A stretch of 64,000 nucleotides of DNA, taken from contig NZ_LZKU01000277.1 of the NCBI RefSeq assembly GCF_001672975.1, positions 1-64,000 on the forward strand. The letters are read 5' to 3'. Both the position numbers and the translations under genes were made by a program. Every line of letters begins with the position of its first letter. Positions within the stretch are counted from its first letter, which is position 1. The notes beneath the pieces were generated by a model that searched no databases, was not told the DNA's origin, and was given only the letters and a program-made list of their open reading frames with translations. The DNA comes from Mycobacterium sp. 1465703.0 (GTDB lineage: Bacteria; Actinomycetota; Actinomycetes; Mycobacteriales; Mycobacteriaceae). Positions 1 to 8,559 of this stretch are shown here, one piece after another.

Positions 1-2
1 AG

Positions 3-368
3 GCCAATCTGGTCGTCGAGGTGTTCCGGATGCTGGCCGACGCCACTCGTGTGCAGGTGCTCTGGTCGTTGACCGACCGCGAGATGTCGGTCAACGACCT
101 CGCCGAGCACGTAGGCAAGCCAGCGCCGTCGGTTTCCCAGCACCTCGCGAAGCTGCGGATGGCACGCCTGGTCCGTACCCGCCGGGAGGGCACGACGATT
201 TTCTACAGCCTGGAAAACGACCACGTCCGTCAACTCGTCACTGATGCGGTTTTCAACGCCGAGCACGCCGGCCCTGGGGTGCCCGGTCACCACCGCGGCG
301 ACAACGGGCTGAAGGCCGTCGCGGAATCGCCGCCCCAGACGAGCCGGCGTCGCAGCACCGGCCGCTGA
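3..368 (+). CDS. kmtR: ArsR-family metal-sensing repressor KmtR, 5' end cut off
   Basis: This is the C-terminal 121 residues of a winged-helix ArsR/SmtB repressor; the frame is open to the window edge, so the true start lies upstream. The DNA-binding helix-turn-helix is visible around KPAPSVSQHLAKLRMARLV, followed by the beta wing RTRREGTTIFYSL. The tail has EHAG and GHHR, matching the His/Glu-rich metal site known for mycobacterial KmtR (Rv0827c), which senses Ni and Co and controls a metal-efflux gene. The downstream His-rich peptide fits a metal-handling context. The family call is very secure; the KmtR assignment rests on remembered near-identity. Confidence 0.9.
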   Translation, partial: ANLVVEVFRMLADATRVQVLWSLTDREMSVNDLAEHVGKPAPSVSQHLAKLRMARLVRTRREGTTIFYSLENDHVRQLVTDAVFNAEHAGPGVPGHHRGDNGLKAVAESPPQTSRRRSTGR

Positions 369-410
369 GCGAGCCACCGCGCCAACATATTTCACCTAAG
401 GAGAGAACCA

Positions 411-611
411 ATGAGCGAGCACACCCACGACGCGCCACATGAGCACGACCACCAGCACGGCGACGTGACGCACACCCATGCGCATACGACCCATGAGCAT
501 GACCATGTCGCGCACGAACACTCGCACGCTCACGCCGACGGGACCGAACACACTCACCAGCACGTGCACCAGGCGGGCCTGGAAGACGTTCACGGTCACA
601 ACCACGGGTAG
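411..611 (+). CDS. Small histidine-rich, probably metal-binding protein
   Basis: A 66-residue protein with 23 histidines, arranged mostly as H-x-H pairs (HEHDHQH, THTHAH, HEHDH). It has no signal peptide and no membrane segment, so it is probably cytosolic. A strong Shine-Dalgarno sequence (AAGGAGAG) precedes the ATG by seven bases. Such composition suits buffering or chaperoning of Ni, Co or Zn. Its place 42 bases after kmtR suggests co-transcription with the Ni/Co sensor. No named family is recognised, and the function is inferred from composition and neighbour only. Confidence 0.75.
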   Translation: MSEHTHDAPHEHDHQHGDVTHTHAHTTHEHDHVAHEHSHAHADGTEHTHQHVHQAGLEDVHGHNHG

Positions 612-635
612 CTCGACCGGCGCCTGAGCAGCGGG

Positions 636-1709
636 TCAGGAGACCACCGGGCAGTAATGCTTGGGGTTGCCGCGCTCGTCTTCGGGCGGCAGGTTGCGCG
701 CCGGAGTCTGCACCAGTGGCGTATCGAGCGGGATCCGGCCGCTGGCGCGGTCCAGCCCGGCACGCGCCCGGGGGTGCTTGCGGAATCTGCTGGGCACCAG
801 GGCGAACACGCCACGAACCAGGTCCCCGAAGCGCCGGTGCAGCCACTCGTCGCGGCGTGACCATCGGTAGCCCATCAACTCGCGCACCGGCGGGTCATAC
901 AGGCCGACCGTCACCCAGACGAAAAACGGCGCCAGCAGTTTGCGTTGCGCGGCCCACAACGGGTCCGGAATCCATTGCGCGAAGGGCGGTTTCGGCAGCT
1001 CAGTCAGATCGAGCACGGCCCTGGCCGCCCAATTGCTCTCCAGCACGTTGCGGCACATGTGGTCCCAGTAGGCCTGAAATTCCTCCCACGATTCCGGCAC
1101 CGGCCGCATGCTCATGCCGTACATCCGGTACCACTCGACGTGTTCGTCGAACAGCTGGCGCTTCTGCTCCTCGGTGATGCCGCCGCAGAACCGTTCGGCC
1201 ACGTGAATGGTGCCCATAAAGAAGGTGGAGTGCGCCCAGTAGAAGACGTCGGGGTTCAACGCGTGGTAGCGCCGGCCTTGTTCGTCGACTCCCTTGATGT
1301 CGGTGTGGTAATCGCGGACCTCGGCGCCGGTGACCGGGGCGCGGTCCCCGTCGAACACGACTCCGCCGATGGGGTACAGCGATCGCAGCAACCGTGGCCA
1401 GCGCTCGCGGAAGAACGTGGAGTGATCGATGACCGCCGCGCCCAGCTGCGGATGCATGTTTTGCATCGATCCCGCCCACGGGCCCTGCAGCATGCCCCGC
1501 CAGTCCCCGAAGTACCGCCAGGTCAGCGAGTCGGGACCCAGCGGTGCGGGCGGTGCGTCGTACCCCGCCGGCGATACCGGACAGCCGCCGGCGACACCGT
1601 CGGACGCGTCGGTTGGCCCGGCCGAAACCGGCTGCTCAGCGGCGCCGGTGACATCCCTAGCCGCTACGTCGCTGGTCAGAGGCCGCGATGCGGACGTATC
1701 TTGAGTCAC
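636..1709 (-). CDS. DUF2236 / mpaB-type oxygenase domain protein
   Basis: A 357-residue protein resembling Rv0826 and the ER-bound oxygenase mpaB / latex-clearing (DUF2236) family, which are heme-dependent oxygenases or uncharacterised proteins. The first 45 residues are low-complexity; the domain follows from about residue 60. Histidines typical of the family are seen in YHALNPDVFYWAHSTFF and NMHPQLG. Translation starts at GTG 1709. The gene is divergent from a TetR gene, and a perfect inverted repeat (TGTAGT-N4-ACTACA) lies 11 bases upstream of its start, so the TetR protein probably represses it. Substrate unknown. Confidence 0.8.
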   Translation of the reverse strand: MTQDTSASRPLTSDVAARDVTGAAEQPVSAGPTDASDGVAGGCPVSPAGYDAPPAPLGPDSLTWRYFGDWRGMLQGPWAGSMQNMHPQLGAAVIDHSTFFRERWPRLLRSLYPIGGVVFDGDRAPVTGAEVRDYHTDIKGVDEQGRRYHALNPDVFYWAHSTFFMGTIHVAERFCGGITEEQKRQLFDEHVEWYRMYGMSMRPVPESWEEFQAYWDHMCRNVLESNWAARAVLDLTELPKPPFAQWIPDPLWAAQRKLLAPFFVWVTVGLYDPPVRELMGYRWSRRDEWLHRRFGDLVRGVFALVPSRFRKHPRARAGLDRASGRIPLDTPLVQTPARNLPPEDERGNPKHYCPVVS

Positions 1710-1720
1710 TATTGGATCCC

Positions 1721-1736
1721 TGTAGTTTTGACTACA
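1721..1736. promoter_or_regulatory. Probable TetR operator TGTAGT-N4-ACTACA
   Basis: A perfect 6-bp inverted repeat with a 4-base centre lies between the divergent DUF2236 gene (start 1709) and TetR gene (start 1768). Size and position fit a TetR dimer site controlling both promoters. This is inferred, with no footprint data. Confidence 0.55.
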
Positions 1737-1767
1737 ACCGTTGTCAGTTTCCGAGCTTAGGAGCGAT

Positions 1768-2382
1768 GTGCAGACGGGTCAACGACGGGGGCGCTGGACG
1801 GGCGTCCCCTTGGAGAGTCGCCTCGCGCTTCGCCGAGACAACCTCATCGACGCCGGGGTGCAATTGCTGGGCAGTTCCGGGGGGCCCGCGCTCACCGTGC
1901 GGGCGGTGTGCCGAGAGGCGGCGCTGACCGAACGCTATTTCTACGAAAGCTTCGCCGACCGTGACGAATTCGTGCGCGCGGTCTACGACGATGTGTGCAC
2001 GCGCGCGATGAACACCCTGACGTCGGCGACGACGCCGCGGGAGGCCGTGGAGCGATTCGTGGAGCTGATGGTCGACGACCCGGTGCGCGGGCGTGTGCTG
2101 TTGCTGGCGCCGGCGGTGGAGCCGATTCTGACCCGCTCCGGCGCGGAGTGGATGCCCAATTTCATCGATCTGCTGCAGCGCAAGTTGTCCCGGATCGGTG
2201 ACGCCGTGCTGCAGAAGATGATCGCCACCAGCCTGGTCGGCGGGCTGTCCAGCCTGTTCACCGCTTATCTACACGGGCAGCTGGGCGCGACTCGCAAACA
2301 GTTCATCGATTACTGCGTCGACATGCTGTACATCACCGCCGCGCCGTACGTGCCGGCCGATGATCTCGGCAAGTCGCCGTAG
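1768..2382 (+). CDS. TetR-family transcriptional regulator (Rv0825c-like)
   Basis: A 204-residue repressor with an N-terminal helix-turn-helix (about residues 20-65: RDNLIDAGVQLL, then ALTERYFYESFADRDE, the classic TetR recognition segment) and a helical ligand domain. I chose GTG 1768 because AGGAG sits five bases upstream; a TTG at 1741 is in frame but lacks a ribosome site. It is divergent from the DUF2236 oxygenase gene with a palindrome between them, so autoregulation and control of the oxygenase are likely. The ligand cannot be read from sequence. Confidence 0.85.
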   Translation: MQTGQRRGRWTGVPLESRLALRRDNLIDAGVQLLGSSGGPALTVRAVCREAALTERYFYESFADRDEFVRAVYDDVCTRAMNTLTSATTPREAVERFVELMVDDPVRGRVLLLAPAVEPILTRSGAEWMPNFIDLLQRKLSRIGDAVLQKMIATSLVGGLSSLFTAYLHGQLGATRKQFIDYCVDMLYITAAPYVPADDLGKSP

Positions 2383-2486
2383 CGCGTTTTCATTTGCGCC
2401 GCATCGGCAAATCGTAGGACTGGACCCCGTCAGCGCCTGGCTCGGAACCGGCATCAAAACGTCGCCTGGCGCGCCGGATAGGGAAC

Positions 2487-2515
2487 TTGATGCTACTGAA
2501 GTACACAGATATATT
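2487..2515 (+). promoter_or_regulatory. desA1 promoter with internal palindrome
   Basis: TTGATG (2487-2492) and TATATT (2510-2515) are separated by exactly 17 bases, a good primary-sigma promoter for desA1, whose ATG is 36 bases downstream. The spacer holds TACTGAAGTA (2494-2503), a palindrome with 4-bp arms that could be a repressor site. DesA1 is known to be under lipid-responsive control in mycobacteria; linking that to this palindrome is inference. Confidence 0.6.
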
Positions 2516-2551
2516 GACTGCTACCCATCGACACAGATAACTGGAGGCCAT

Positions 2552-3574
2552 ATGTCAGCCGAGCTGACAAACCTACAGCTGCTGCATGAACTCGAGCCGT
2601 TCGTCGAAAAATACCTGAACCGGCACGAGAGCATGCACAAGAACTGGAACCCGCACGACTACATCCCGTGGTCGGACGGCAAGAACTACTACGCGCTCGG
2701 TGGGCAGGACTGGGAGCCCGGTCAATCTCAGCTATCTGATGTCGCTCAGGTGGCGATGGTGCAGAACCTGATGACCGAGGACAACCTGCCGTCCTATCAC
2801 CGCGAGATCGCGATGAACTTCGGCCTTGACGGCGCCTGGGGCCAGTGGGTCAACCGGTGGACCGCCGAGGAGAACCGGCACGGCATCGCGTTGCGCGACT
2901 ACCTGGTGGTGACGCGCGCGGTAGACCCGGTCGAGCTGGAGAAGCTGCGCATCGAGGTGGTGAACCGCGGCTTCAGCCCGGGCCAGAACCATCAGGTTCG
3001 GGCCGATCTGTTCGCCGAAAGCCTGTTCGACTCGGTCATCTACGTGACGTTCCAGGAGCTGGCGACCCGGATTTCGCACCGCAACACTGGCAAGGCCTGC
3101 AACGAGACCATTGCCGACCAGCTGCTGGCCAAGATCTCGGCCGACGAGAACCTGCACATGATCTTCTACCGGGATGTCAGCGAGGCCGGTTTCGAGGCAT
3201 CGCCGAATCAGGCGATGAAGTCGCTGCACAAGGTGCTGCGCAACTTCCAGATGCCGGGCTACCAGGTGCCCGAGTTCCGCCGTAAAGCCGTGGTCATCGC
3301 CGTGGGTGGCGTCTACGACCCGCGCATCCACCTCGACGAGGTGGTCATGCCGGTGTTGAAGAAATGGCGCATCTTCGAGCGTGAGGACTTCACCGGGGAG
3401 GCCGCCGCGCTGCGCGACGACCTGGGCGTGCTGATCAAGGAGCTCGAGGCCTCCTGCGACAAATTCGAGCAGTCCAAGCAGCGCCAGCTCCAGCGGGAAG
3501 AACGTACCGGCAAGCGGACCACCGCGTTCGAGCTGCATCAGACCGCGGGCACGCTGACCATGAGCCGGCGGTAA
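2552..3574 (+). CDS. desA1: Acyl-ACP desaturase DesA1
   Basis: A 340-residue soluble di-iron desaturase of the ferritin-like fold. The two carboxylate-histidine motifs are EENRH (about residue 105) and DENLH (about residue 197). DesA1 (Rv0824c) introduces double bonds into long acyl-ACP chains during mycolic acid synthesis and is essential in mycobacteria. The ATG at 2552 is preceded by GGAGG at a good distance; the frame is open to 2360, but that extension would include the promoter. In M. tuberculosis an antisense RNA (ASdes) is described over this gene; I cannot confirm one here. Confidence 0.95.
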   Translation: MSAELTNLQLLHELEPFVEKYLNRHESMHKNWNPHDYIPWSDGKNYYALGGQDWEPGQSQLSDVAQVAMVQNLMTEDNLPSYHREIAMNFGLDGAWGQWVNRWTAEENRHGIALRDYLVVTRAVDPVELEKLRIEVVNRGFSPGQNHQVRADLFAESLFDSVIYVTFQELATRISHRNTGKACNETIADQLLAKISADENLHMIFYRDVSEAGFEASPNQAMKSLHKVLRNFQMPGYQVPEFRRKAVVIAVGGVYDPRIHLDEVVMPVLKKWRIFEREDFTGEAAALRDDLGVLIKELEASCDKFEQSKQRQLQREERTGKRTTAFELHQTAGTLTMSRR

Positions 3575-3581
3575 CCAGGCG

Positions 3582-4715
3582 GTGCGCATCGGTTCCATCG
3601 CGCTGGCCAGCCCGGTGGTCCTGGCACCGATGGCGGGCGTGACAAACGTTGCATTCCGGACGCTGTGCCGTGAGCTGGAGCAAGCCAAGGTCGGCACCGT
3701 CAGCGGGCTCTACGTTTGCGAAATGGTAACGGCGCGTGCGCTTGTCGAACGTCATCCGGCCACCATGCACATGACCACGTTCGCCCCCGACGAGTCGCCG
3801 CGCTCGCTGCAGCTCTACACCGTCGACCCAGCGACCACCTACGCGGCCGCCAAGATGATCGCCGACGAAGGCCTGGCCGATCACATCGACATGAATTTCG
3901 GCTGCCCGGTGCCCAAGGTGACCAAGCGTGGCGGCGGATCCGCGCTGCCCTACAAACGGCGACTCTTCGGTCAGATCGTCGCCGCGGCCCTGCGCGGCAC
4001 CGAGGGCACGCAGATACCGGTGACGGTCAAGTTCCGCATCGGCATCGACGACGAGCACCACACGCACCTCGATGCCGGCCGCATCGCCGAAGGCGAAGGG
4101 GCCGCCGCCGTCGCACTACACGCCCGCACGGCGGCGCAGCGCTACTCCGGAACGGCGGACTGGGAACAGATCGCCCGGCTTAAACAGCATGTTCGGAGCA
4201 TCCCGGTGCTGGGCAACGGCGACATCTACGACGCCAGTGACGCCCTGACGATGATGGCCACCACCGGATGCGACGGCGTCGTCATCGGCCGTGGCTGTTT
4301 GGGCCGGCCCTGGCTCTTCGCCGAATTGTCCGCGGCGTTCACCGGCAGCCCGCCGCCTACGCCGCCGACGCTGGGCGAGGTCGCCGACATCGTCCGACGG
4401 CACGGGCGGCTGCTGACCGCGCATTTCGGCGAGGACAAAGGCATGCGTGACATCCGCAAGCACATCGCCTGGTACCTGCACGGCTTTCCGGCCGGCTCCG
4501 AGCTGCGCCGGGCGCTGGCGATGGTCAAGACACTCGATGAGCTGGACTCCCTGCTCGACCGGCTGGACGGCGACGTGCCGTTCCCCGATGAGGCGACGGG
4601 CCCGCGCGGCCGGCAGGGCTCACCGGCCCGGGTGGTGCTGCCGGAAGGCTGGCTGACCGACCCCGACGACTGCACAGTGCCGGCCGGCGCCGACGTGATG
4701 CACTCCGGCGGCTGA
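3582..4715 (+). CDS. dus: tRNA-dihydrouridine synthase (DusB-like, Rv0823c)
   Basis: A 377-residue FMN-dependent enzyme that reduces uridines in the D-loop of tRNA. Family signatures are clear: the N-terminal PMAGVTNVAFR, the catalytic-cysteine loop MNFGCPVPKV (Cys near residue 107), the phosphate-binding VLGNGDIYDA and the IGRGCLGRPW motif. A TIM-barrel is followed by a helical tRNA-binding tail. The GTG start lies seven bases after the desA1 stop, without its own ribosome site, so translation is probably coupled to desA1. Confidence 0.93.
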   Translation: MRIGSIALASPVVLAPMAGVTNVAFRTLCRELEQAKVGTVSGLYVCEMVTARALVERHPATMHMTTFAPDESPRSLQLYTVDPATTYAAAKMIADEGLADHIDMNFGCPVPKVTKRGGGSALPYKRRLFGQIVAAALRGTEGTQIPVTVKFRIGIDDEHHTHLDAGRIAEGEGAAAVALHARTAAQRYSGTADWEQIARLKQHVRSIPVLGNGDIYDASDALTMMATTGCDGVVIGRGCLGRPWLFAELSAAFTGSPPPTPPTLGEVADIVRRHGRLLTAHFGEDKGMRDIRKHIAWYLHGFPAGSELRRALAMVKTLDELDSLLDRLDGDVPFPDEATGPRGRQGSPARVVLPEGWLTDPDDCTVPAGADVMHSGG

Positions 4716-4925
4716 GCGACCGCTCGGGATCGCGTCCGGACCGATAACTCAGTACGATGTGGGCTTTGTTGCATGCGCTCGGGTAGCGGATGGGTTCGGT
4801 GCCGCTGCGCGAGGGTGACGACGATCGGTTGGCATGAGCCGCAGCGCCCGGCATGCAGCGCTGGGCCAGACATTACGCACGCAAACGCTGACGTCTGCAT
4901 TCAGAGCTTCGGAGGCCGGTAAGAC

Positions 4926-7028
4926 ATGAGTGACGCCGAGAACGACGCCACTCGTCACGGTCGGCACAGCGCGGGCGGGGGGCACGCCCAGCCGGTCGTG
5001 GCGAACCCGACACCGTTGGGTGCCGCGCCCTGGGAGCGATTCTTTCAACCACCGGTTGATGACAGCCTCCATCGGTGGCAGCCCGACGCCGCGATGGAGC
5101 CTGTCGAACCGCCCGAGGACGACGCCGAGCAGGGCGGATCGCACACCGGGGGCGGCGTCAGCGTCGCCGACCTGATCGCCAAAATCGGTGCTCCCGACCG
5201 GCCCGTTCACCATCGGGCCGCTCCGGAGCCCGAGCCGGTCGAGGACGACTTCTACCTGGCCGAACCTGACCGCGACGAGCCGTCCGCGGCCGAGCAGAGT
5301 CTGCCGATCGCCCTGCAGCAGACCCAGGTGATCGACGATCTGGCCTACTCGCTGGATGCGGTCGCCGAGCTTCGCTCTCTCGAAGCCGCCGATTACCCGA
5401 ACGATGACGACCCCGAAGACGCTGACCTTGACGATGTCGACACCGGCGCCGGGGAACGAAAACGCCGCCGTCCGCTACTGGTGGCGGCGCGATCGATGGC
5501 GGCCTTGGCCGCCGTGCTGGCCCTGGTCATGACCGGCAGCGCATGGCAATGGAACACATCGAAAAACGCTCGGCTCAACACCATCAGCGCGCTCGACCAG
5601 AACTCCAACGACATCCGCGACCCGGGCGGGCAGTACGGCGACGAAAACTTCCTGATCGTCGGTCTGGACTCGCGCTCGGGCGACAACGCCACCATGGGCG
5701 CCGGCACCACCGACGATGCGGACGGAGAACGCTCGGACACCGTCATGCTGGTCAACATTCCGGCCAACCGGAAACGCGTGGTAGCGGTGTCATTCCCGCG
5801 CGACCTGGCGATTACCCCGATGCAATGTGAAGCGTGGAACCCCGCCACCGGCAAGTACGGGCCGCTTTACGACGAGAAGACCAAGACCTACGGCCCGAAG
5901 ATGGTCTACACCGAAACCAAACTGAACTCGGCGTTCGCCTTCGGTGGCCCGAAGTGCCTGGTCAAAGAGATCCAGAAGCTGTCCGGATTGAGCATCAACC
6001 GCTTCATCGCGGTCGACTTCTCCGGATTCGCGAAAATGGTGGACACCCTCGGCGGCGTTGAAGTCTGCTCGAGCACCCCGCTGCACGACTACGAGTTGGG
6101 CACGGTTCTCGAACACGGCGGACGGCAGGTCCTCGACGGCTCGACCGCCTTGAACTACGTGCGGGCCCGTCAGGTCACCACCGAGGTGAACGGCGATTAC
6201 GGCCGGATCAAACGCCAGCAGCTGTTCTTGTCGTCCCTGCTGCGGTCGTTGATCTCCGAGGACACGTTGCTCGACCTCAACAAGCTCAACAACGTCGTCA
6301 ACATGTTCATCAGCGACACCGTCGTCGACAACGTTCAATCCAGGGATTTGGTCCAACTCGGTCAGTCGTTGCAGGGGATGGCAGCCGGGCACGTCACCTT
6401 TGTGACCGTTCCGACCGGTGTGACCGACGAGAACGGCGACGAGCCGCCGCGGATGGCCGATATGCGCGCGTTGTTCGATGCCATCATCAACGACGACCCG
6501 CTGCCCGAGGAAAACGACCAGAACGCAAAGAATTTGAGCGCGTCACCGACGACGGGGCCGTCGAAAGCGCCCACCACCAAGAAGTCGCCGGCGCCGGCCC
6601 CGGAAGCGCTACACCAGCAGGTCACGACGACCTCGCCCGGCGGCGTGACGGTGCGGGTGTCCAACGCGACCACCCAGAGCGGTCTGGCCGCGACCGCAAC
6701 CAGCCAGCTCAAGCGGGACGGCTTCAACGTGATGTCGCCCGACGACTACCCGAGTTCAGTGAACGCGACGACGGTGTTGTTCTCCCCCGGCAACGAAGAG
6801 GCCGCCGCCACCGTGGCGTCCTCGTTCGCCAACGCGAAAGTCCAGCGGGTGTCCGGCTACGGGCAGGTCGTGCAGGTCGTCTTGGGCCCCGACTTCAAGT
6901 CGGTCACCACTCCCTCGCCCAGCGGCTCGTCGATGAGCCTGCAAATCGAACGCGGCTCGAGCAGCGCACCAACCAAGCTGCCCGAGGACCTGACCGTCAC
7001 CAACGCGGCCGACACCACCTGTGAGTAG
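4926..7028 (+). CDS. LytR-CpsA-Psr (LCP) family cell-wall ligase with LytR_C domain
   Basis: A 700-residue membrane-anchored protein like Rv0822c. Residues 1-185 are an acidic, disordered cytoplasmic region; a single membrane helix follows the KRRRP stop signal at about 186-208; the LCP catalytic domain starts near residue 240 (FLIVGLDSRSGDN, SDTVMLVN, FPRDLA, LNYVRARQV with the phosphate-binding arginines); a Pro/Thr-rich linker leads to a C-terminal LytR_C domain from about 570. LCP enzymes attach arabinogalactan or similar polymers to peptidoglycan. GGAGG stands upstream of the ATG. The very long acidic N-terminus is a mycobacterial trait. Confidence 0.9.
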   Translation: MSDAENDATRHGRHSAGGGHAQPVVANPTPLGAAPWERFFQPPVDDSLHRWQPDAAMEPVEPPEDDAEQGGSHTGGGVSVADLIAKIGAPDRPVHHRAAPEPEPVEDDFYLAEPDRDEPSAAEQSLPIALQQTQVIDDLAYSLDAVAELRSLEAADYPNDDDPEDADLDDVDTGAGERKRRRPLLVAARSMAALAAVLALVMTGSAWQWNTSKNARLNTISALDQNSNDIRDPGGQYGDENFLIVGLDSRSGDNATMGAGTTDDADGERSDTVMLVNIPANRKRVVAVSFPRDLAITPMQCEAWNPATGKYGPLYDEKTKTYGPKMVYTETKLNSAFAFGGPKCLVKEIQKLSGLSINRFIAVDFSGFAKMVDTLGGVEVCSSTPLHDYELGTVLEHGGRQVLDGSTALNYVRARQVTTEVNGDYGRIKRQQLFLSSLLRSLISEDTLLDLNKLNNVVNMFISDTVVDNVQSRDLVQLGQSLQGMAAGHVTFVTVPTGVTDENGDEPPRMADMRALFDAIINDDPLPEENDQNAKNLSASPTTGPSKAPTTKKSPAPAPEALHQQVTTTSPGGVTVRVSNATTQSGLAATATSQLKRDGFNVMSPDDYPSSVNATTVLFSPGNEEAAATVASSFANAKVQRVSGYGQVVQVVLGPDFKSVTTPSPSGSSMSLQIERGSSSAPTKLPEDLTVTNAADTTCE

Positions 7029-7073
7029 CCGTTTTTGACGGCGTTCCGCTGCCCGTTTCGCACGCGGAGACCG

Positions 7074-7079
7074 TAGGCT
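7074..7079 (+). promoter_or_regulatory. -10 box TAGGCT of phoY2, leaderless start
   Basis: TAGGCT matches TANNNT and ends seven bases before the phoY2 ATG at 7087, with no Shine-Dalgarno sequence between. This spacing places the transcription start at the A of ATG. Confidence 0.6.
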
Positions 7080-7086
7080 TGGTGAC

Positions 7087-7755
7087 ATGCGGACCGCCTA
7101 CCACGAGCAGCTCTCGGAGTTGTCCGAACGACTCGGCGAGATGTGCGGCTTGGCAGGAATCGCCATGGAGCGAGCCACCCAGGCTCTGCTGCAGGCCGAC
7201 TTGGTGCTAGCCGAACAGGTCATCTCCGATCACGAAGCCATCGCCGCGCTGAGCGCCGAGGCCGAAGAAAGCGCCTTTGTACTACTGGCATTGCAGGCGC
7301 CGGTGGCCGGCGACCTGAGGGCCATTGTGAGTGCCATCCAGATGGTCGCGGACATCGACCGGATGGGTGCGCTGGCGCTGCACGTCGCCAAGATCGCCCG
7401 TCGACGGCATCCCCAGCACGCGTTGCCGGAAGAGGTCAACGGCTATTTCGCCGAAATGGGCAGCATCGCAGTCGAATTGGGTAACAGCGCCCAGGAGGTG
7501 GTGTTGTCGCGCGACCCCGAGAAGGCTGCCCGGATTCGCGAAGAAGACGACGCCATGGACGATCTGCACCGGCATCTGTTCTCGGTGCTGATGGACCGGG
7601 AATGGAAGCACGGCGTGGCGGCGGCCGTCGACGTGACGCTGCTGGGCCGGTTCTACGAGCGCTTCGCTGACCATGCCGTTGAGGTGGCCAGACGGGTCAT
7701 CTTCCAGGCCACCGGCCGGCTGCCCGAGGAAGAAACGAAATCCGCCTCGCAGTAA
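7087..7755 (+). CDS. phoY2: PhoU-family phosphate-signalling protein PhoY2
   Basis: A 222-residue protein of two PhoU three-helix bundles. PhoU proteins bind the Pst transporter and the SenX3 kinase, holding the SenX3-RegX3 phosphate response off when phosphate is plentiful. Repeated family motifs D-x-x-R-M-G and ERFADHAVEVARR mark the two metal-binding repeats. It converges on phoT (28 bases apart), so the phosphate transporter genes and their signalling partner are neighbours on opposite strands. In mycobacteria loss of PhoY proteins affects drug tolerance. Confidence 0.95.
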   Translation: MRTAYHEQLSELSERLGEMCGLAGIAMERATQALLQADLVLAEQVISDHEAIAALSAEAEESAFVLLALQAPVAGDLRAIVSAIQMVADIDRMGALALHVAKIARRRHPQHALPEEVNGYFAEMGSIAVELGNSAQEVVLSRDPEKAARIREEDDAMDDLHRHLFSVLMDREWKHGVAAAVDVTLLGRFYERFADHAVEVARRVIFQATGRLPEEETKSASQ

Positions 7756-7782
7756 GCGAACACCTGCCGCTGCGGCGCCGGG

Positions 7783-8559
7783 CTAGCCGAAGCGACCGGA
7801 AATGTAATCCTCGGTTGCCTTCTGGCTCGGGTTGGAGAAGATCTTCTCGGTGTCGTCGACTTCGATCAACCGCCCCGGTTTCCCGACGGCTTCCAGGTTG
7901 AAAAACGCCGTGTAGTCGCTGACCCGGGCCGCCTGCTGCATGTTGTGGGTGACGATGACGATGGTGTAGTCCTGTTTCAGCTCGCTGATCAACTCTTCGA
8001 TCGCCATCGTTGAGATCGGGTCCAGCGCCGAGCACGGCTCGTCCATCAGCAGCACATCGGGTTGCACCGCGATGGCACGCGCGATGCACAACCGCTGCTG
8101 CTGCCCTCCGGAAAGCCCACCGCCGGGCCTGTCCAAGCGATTCTTGACCTCGTCCCAGAGGTTTGCCCCGCGTAGCGAATACTCGGTCGTCTCATCGAGC
8201 ACCTTGCGGTTGCGCATTCCCTGCAGTTTCAAGCCGGCTACGACGTTGTCGCGAATTGACATGGCGGGGAACGGGTTCGGACGCTGAAACACCATCCCGA
8301 TGGCCCGGCGCACCCCGACCGGGTCGACGCCGGCGCCATAGATGTCTTCGTCGTCGAGGAGCACGCTGCCCTCGACCCGGCCGCCGGGCACCACCTCGTG
8401 CATCCGGTTGAGCGTGCGCAGCACTGTCGTCTTGCCGCACCCCGACGGACCGATGAACGCCGTCACGCTGCGGGGCAGAACCGATAGCGTCACATCCGCG
8501 ACCGCGTGGAACGCGCCGTAGAAGATGTTGACGCCTTTGAGGTCCAACCGTTTTGCCAC
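7783..8559 (-). CDS. phoT: Phosphate ABC transporter ATP-binding protein PhoT/PstB
   Basis: A 258-residue ABC ATPase energising phosphate import. Walker A (GPSGCGKTT), Q-loop (GMVFQRPNPFP), ABC signature (LSGGQQQR), Walker B (VLLMDEPCSALDP) and the H-loop (IVTHNMQQA) are all intact. The FQRPNPFP Q-loop is typical of PstB. GTG 8559 follows the pstA stop with no gap (TAA-GTG), indicating translational coupling. It is the last gene of the pstS-pstC-pstA-phoT unit. Confidence 0.95.
   Translation of the reverse strand: MAKRLDLKGVNIFYGAFHAVADVTLSVLPRSVTAFIGPSGCGKTTVLRTLNRMHEVVPGGRVEGSVLLDDEDIYGAGVDPVGVRRAIGMVFQRPNPFPAMSIRDNVVAGLKLQGMRNRKVLDETTEYSLRGANLWDEVKNRLDRPGGGLSGGQQQRLCIARAIAVQPDVLLMDEPCSALDPISTMAIEELISELKQDYTIVIVTHNMQQAARVSDYTAFFNLEAVGKPGRLIEVDDTEKIFSNPSQKATEDYISGRFG

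Noticed and set aside
945..1760. 271-residue open frame on the plus strand
   Set aside because: Antisense to the DUF2236 oxygenase, which has family motifs; it would also run across the TetR operator.
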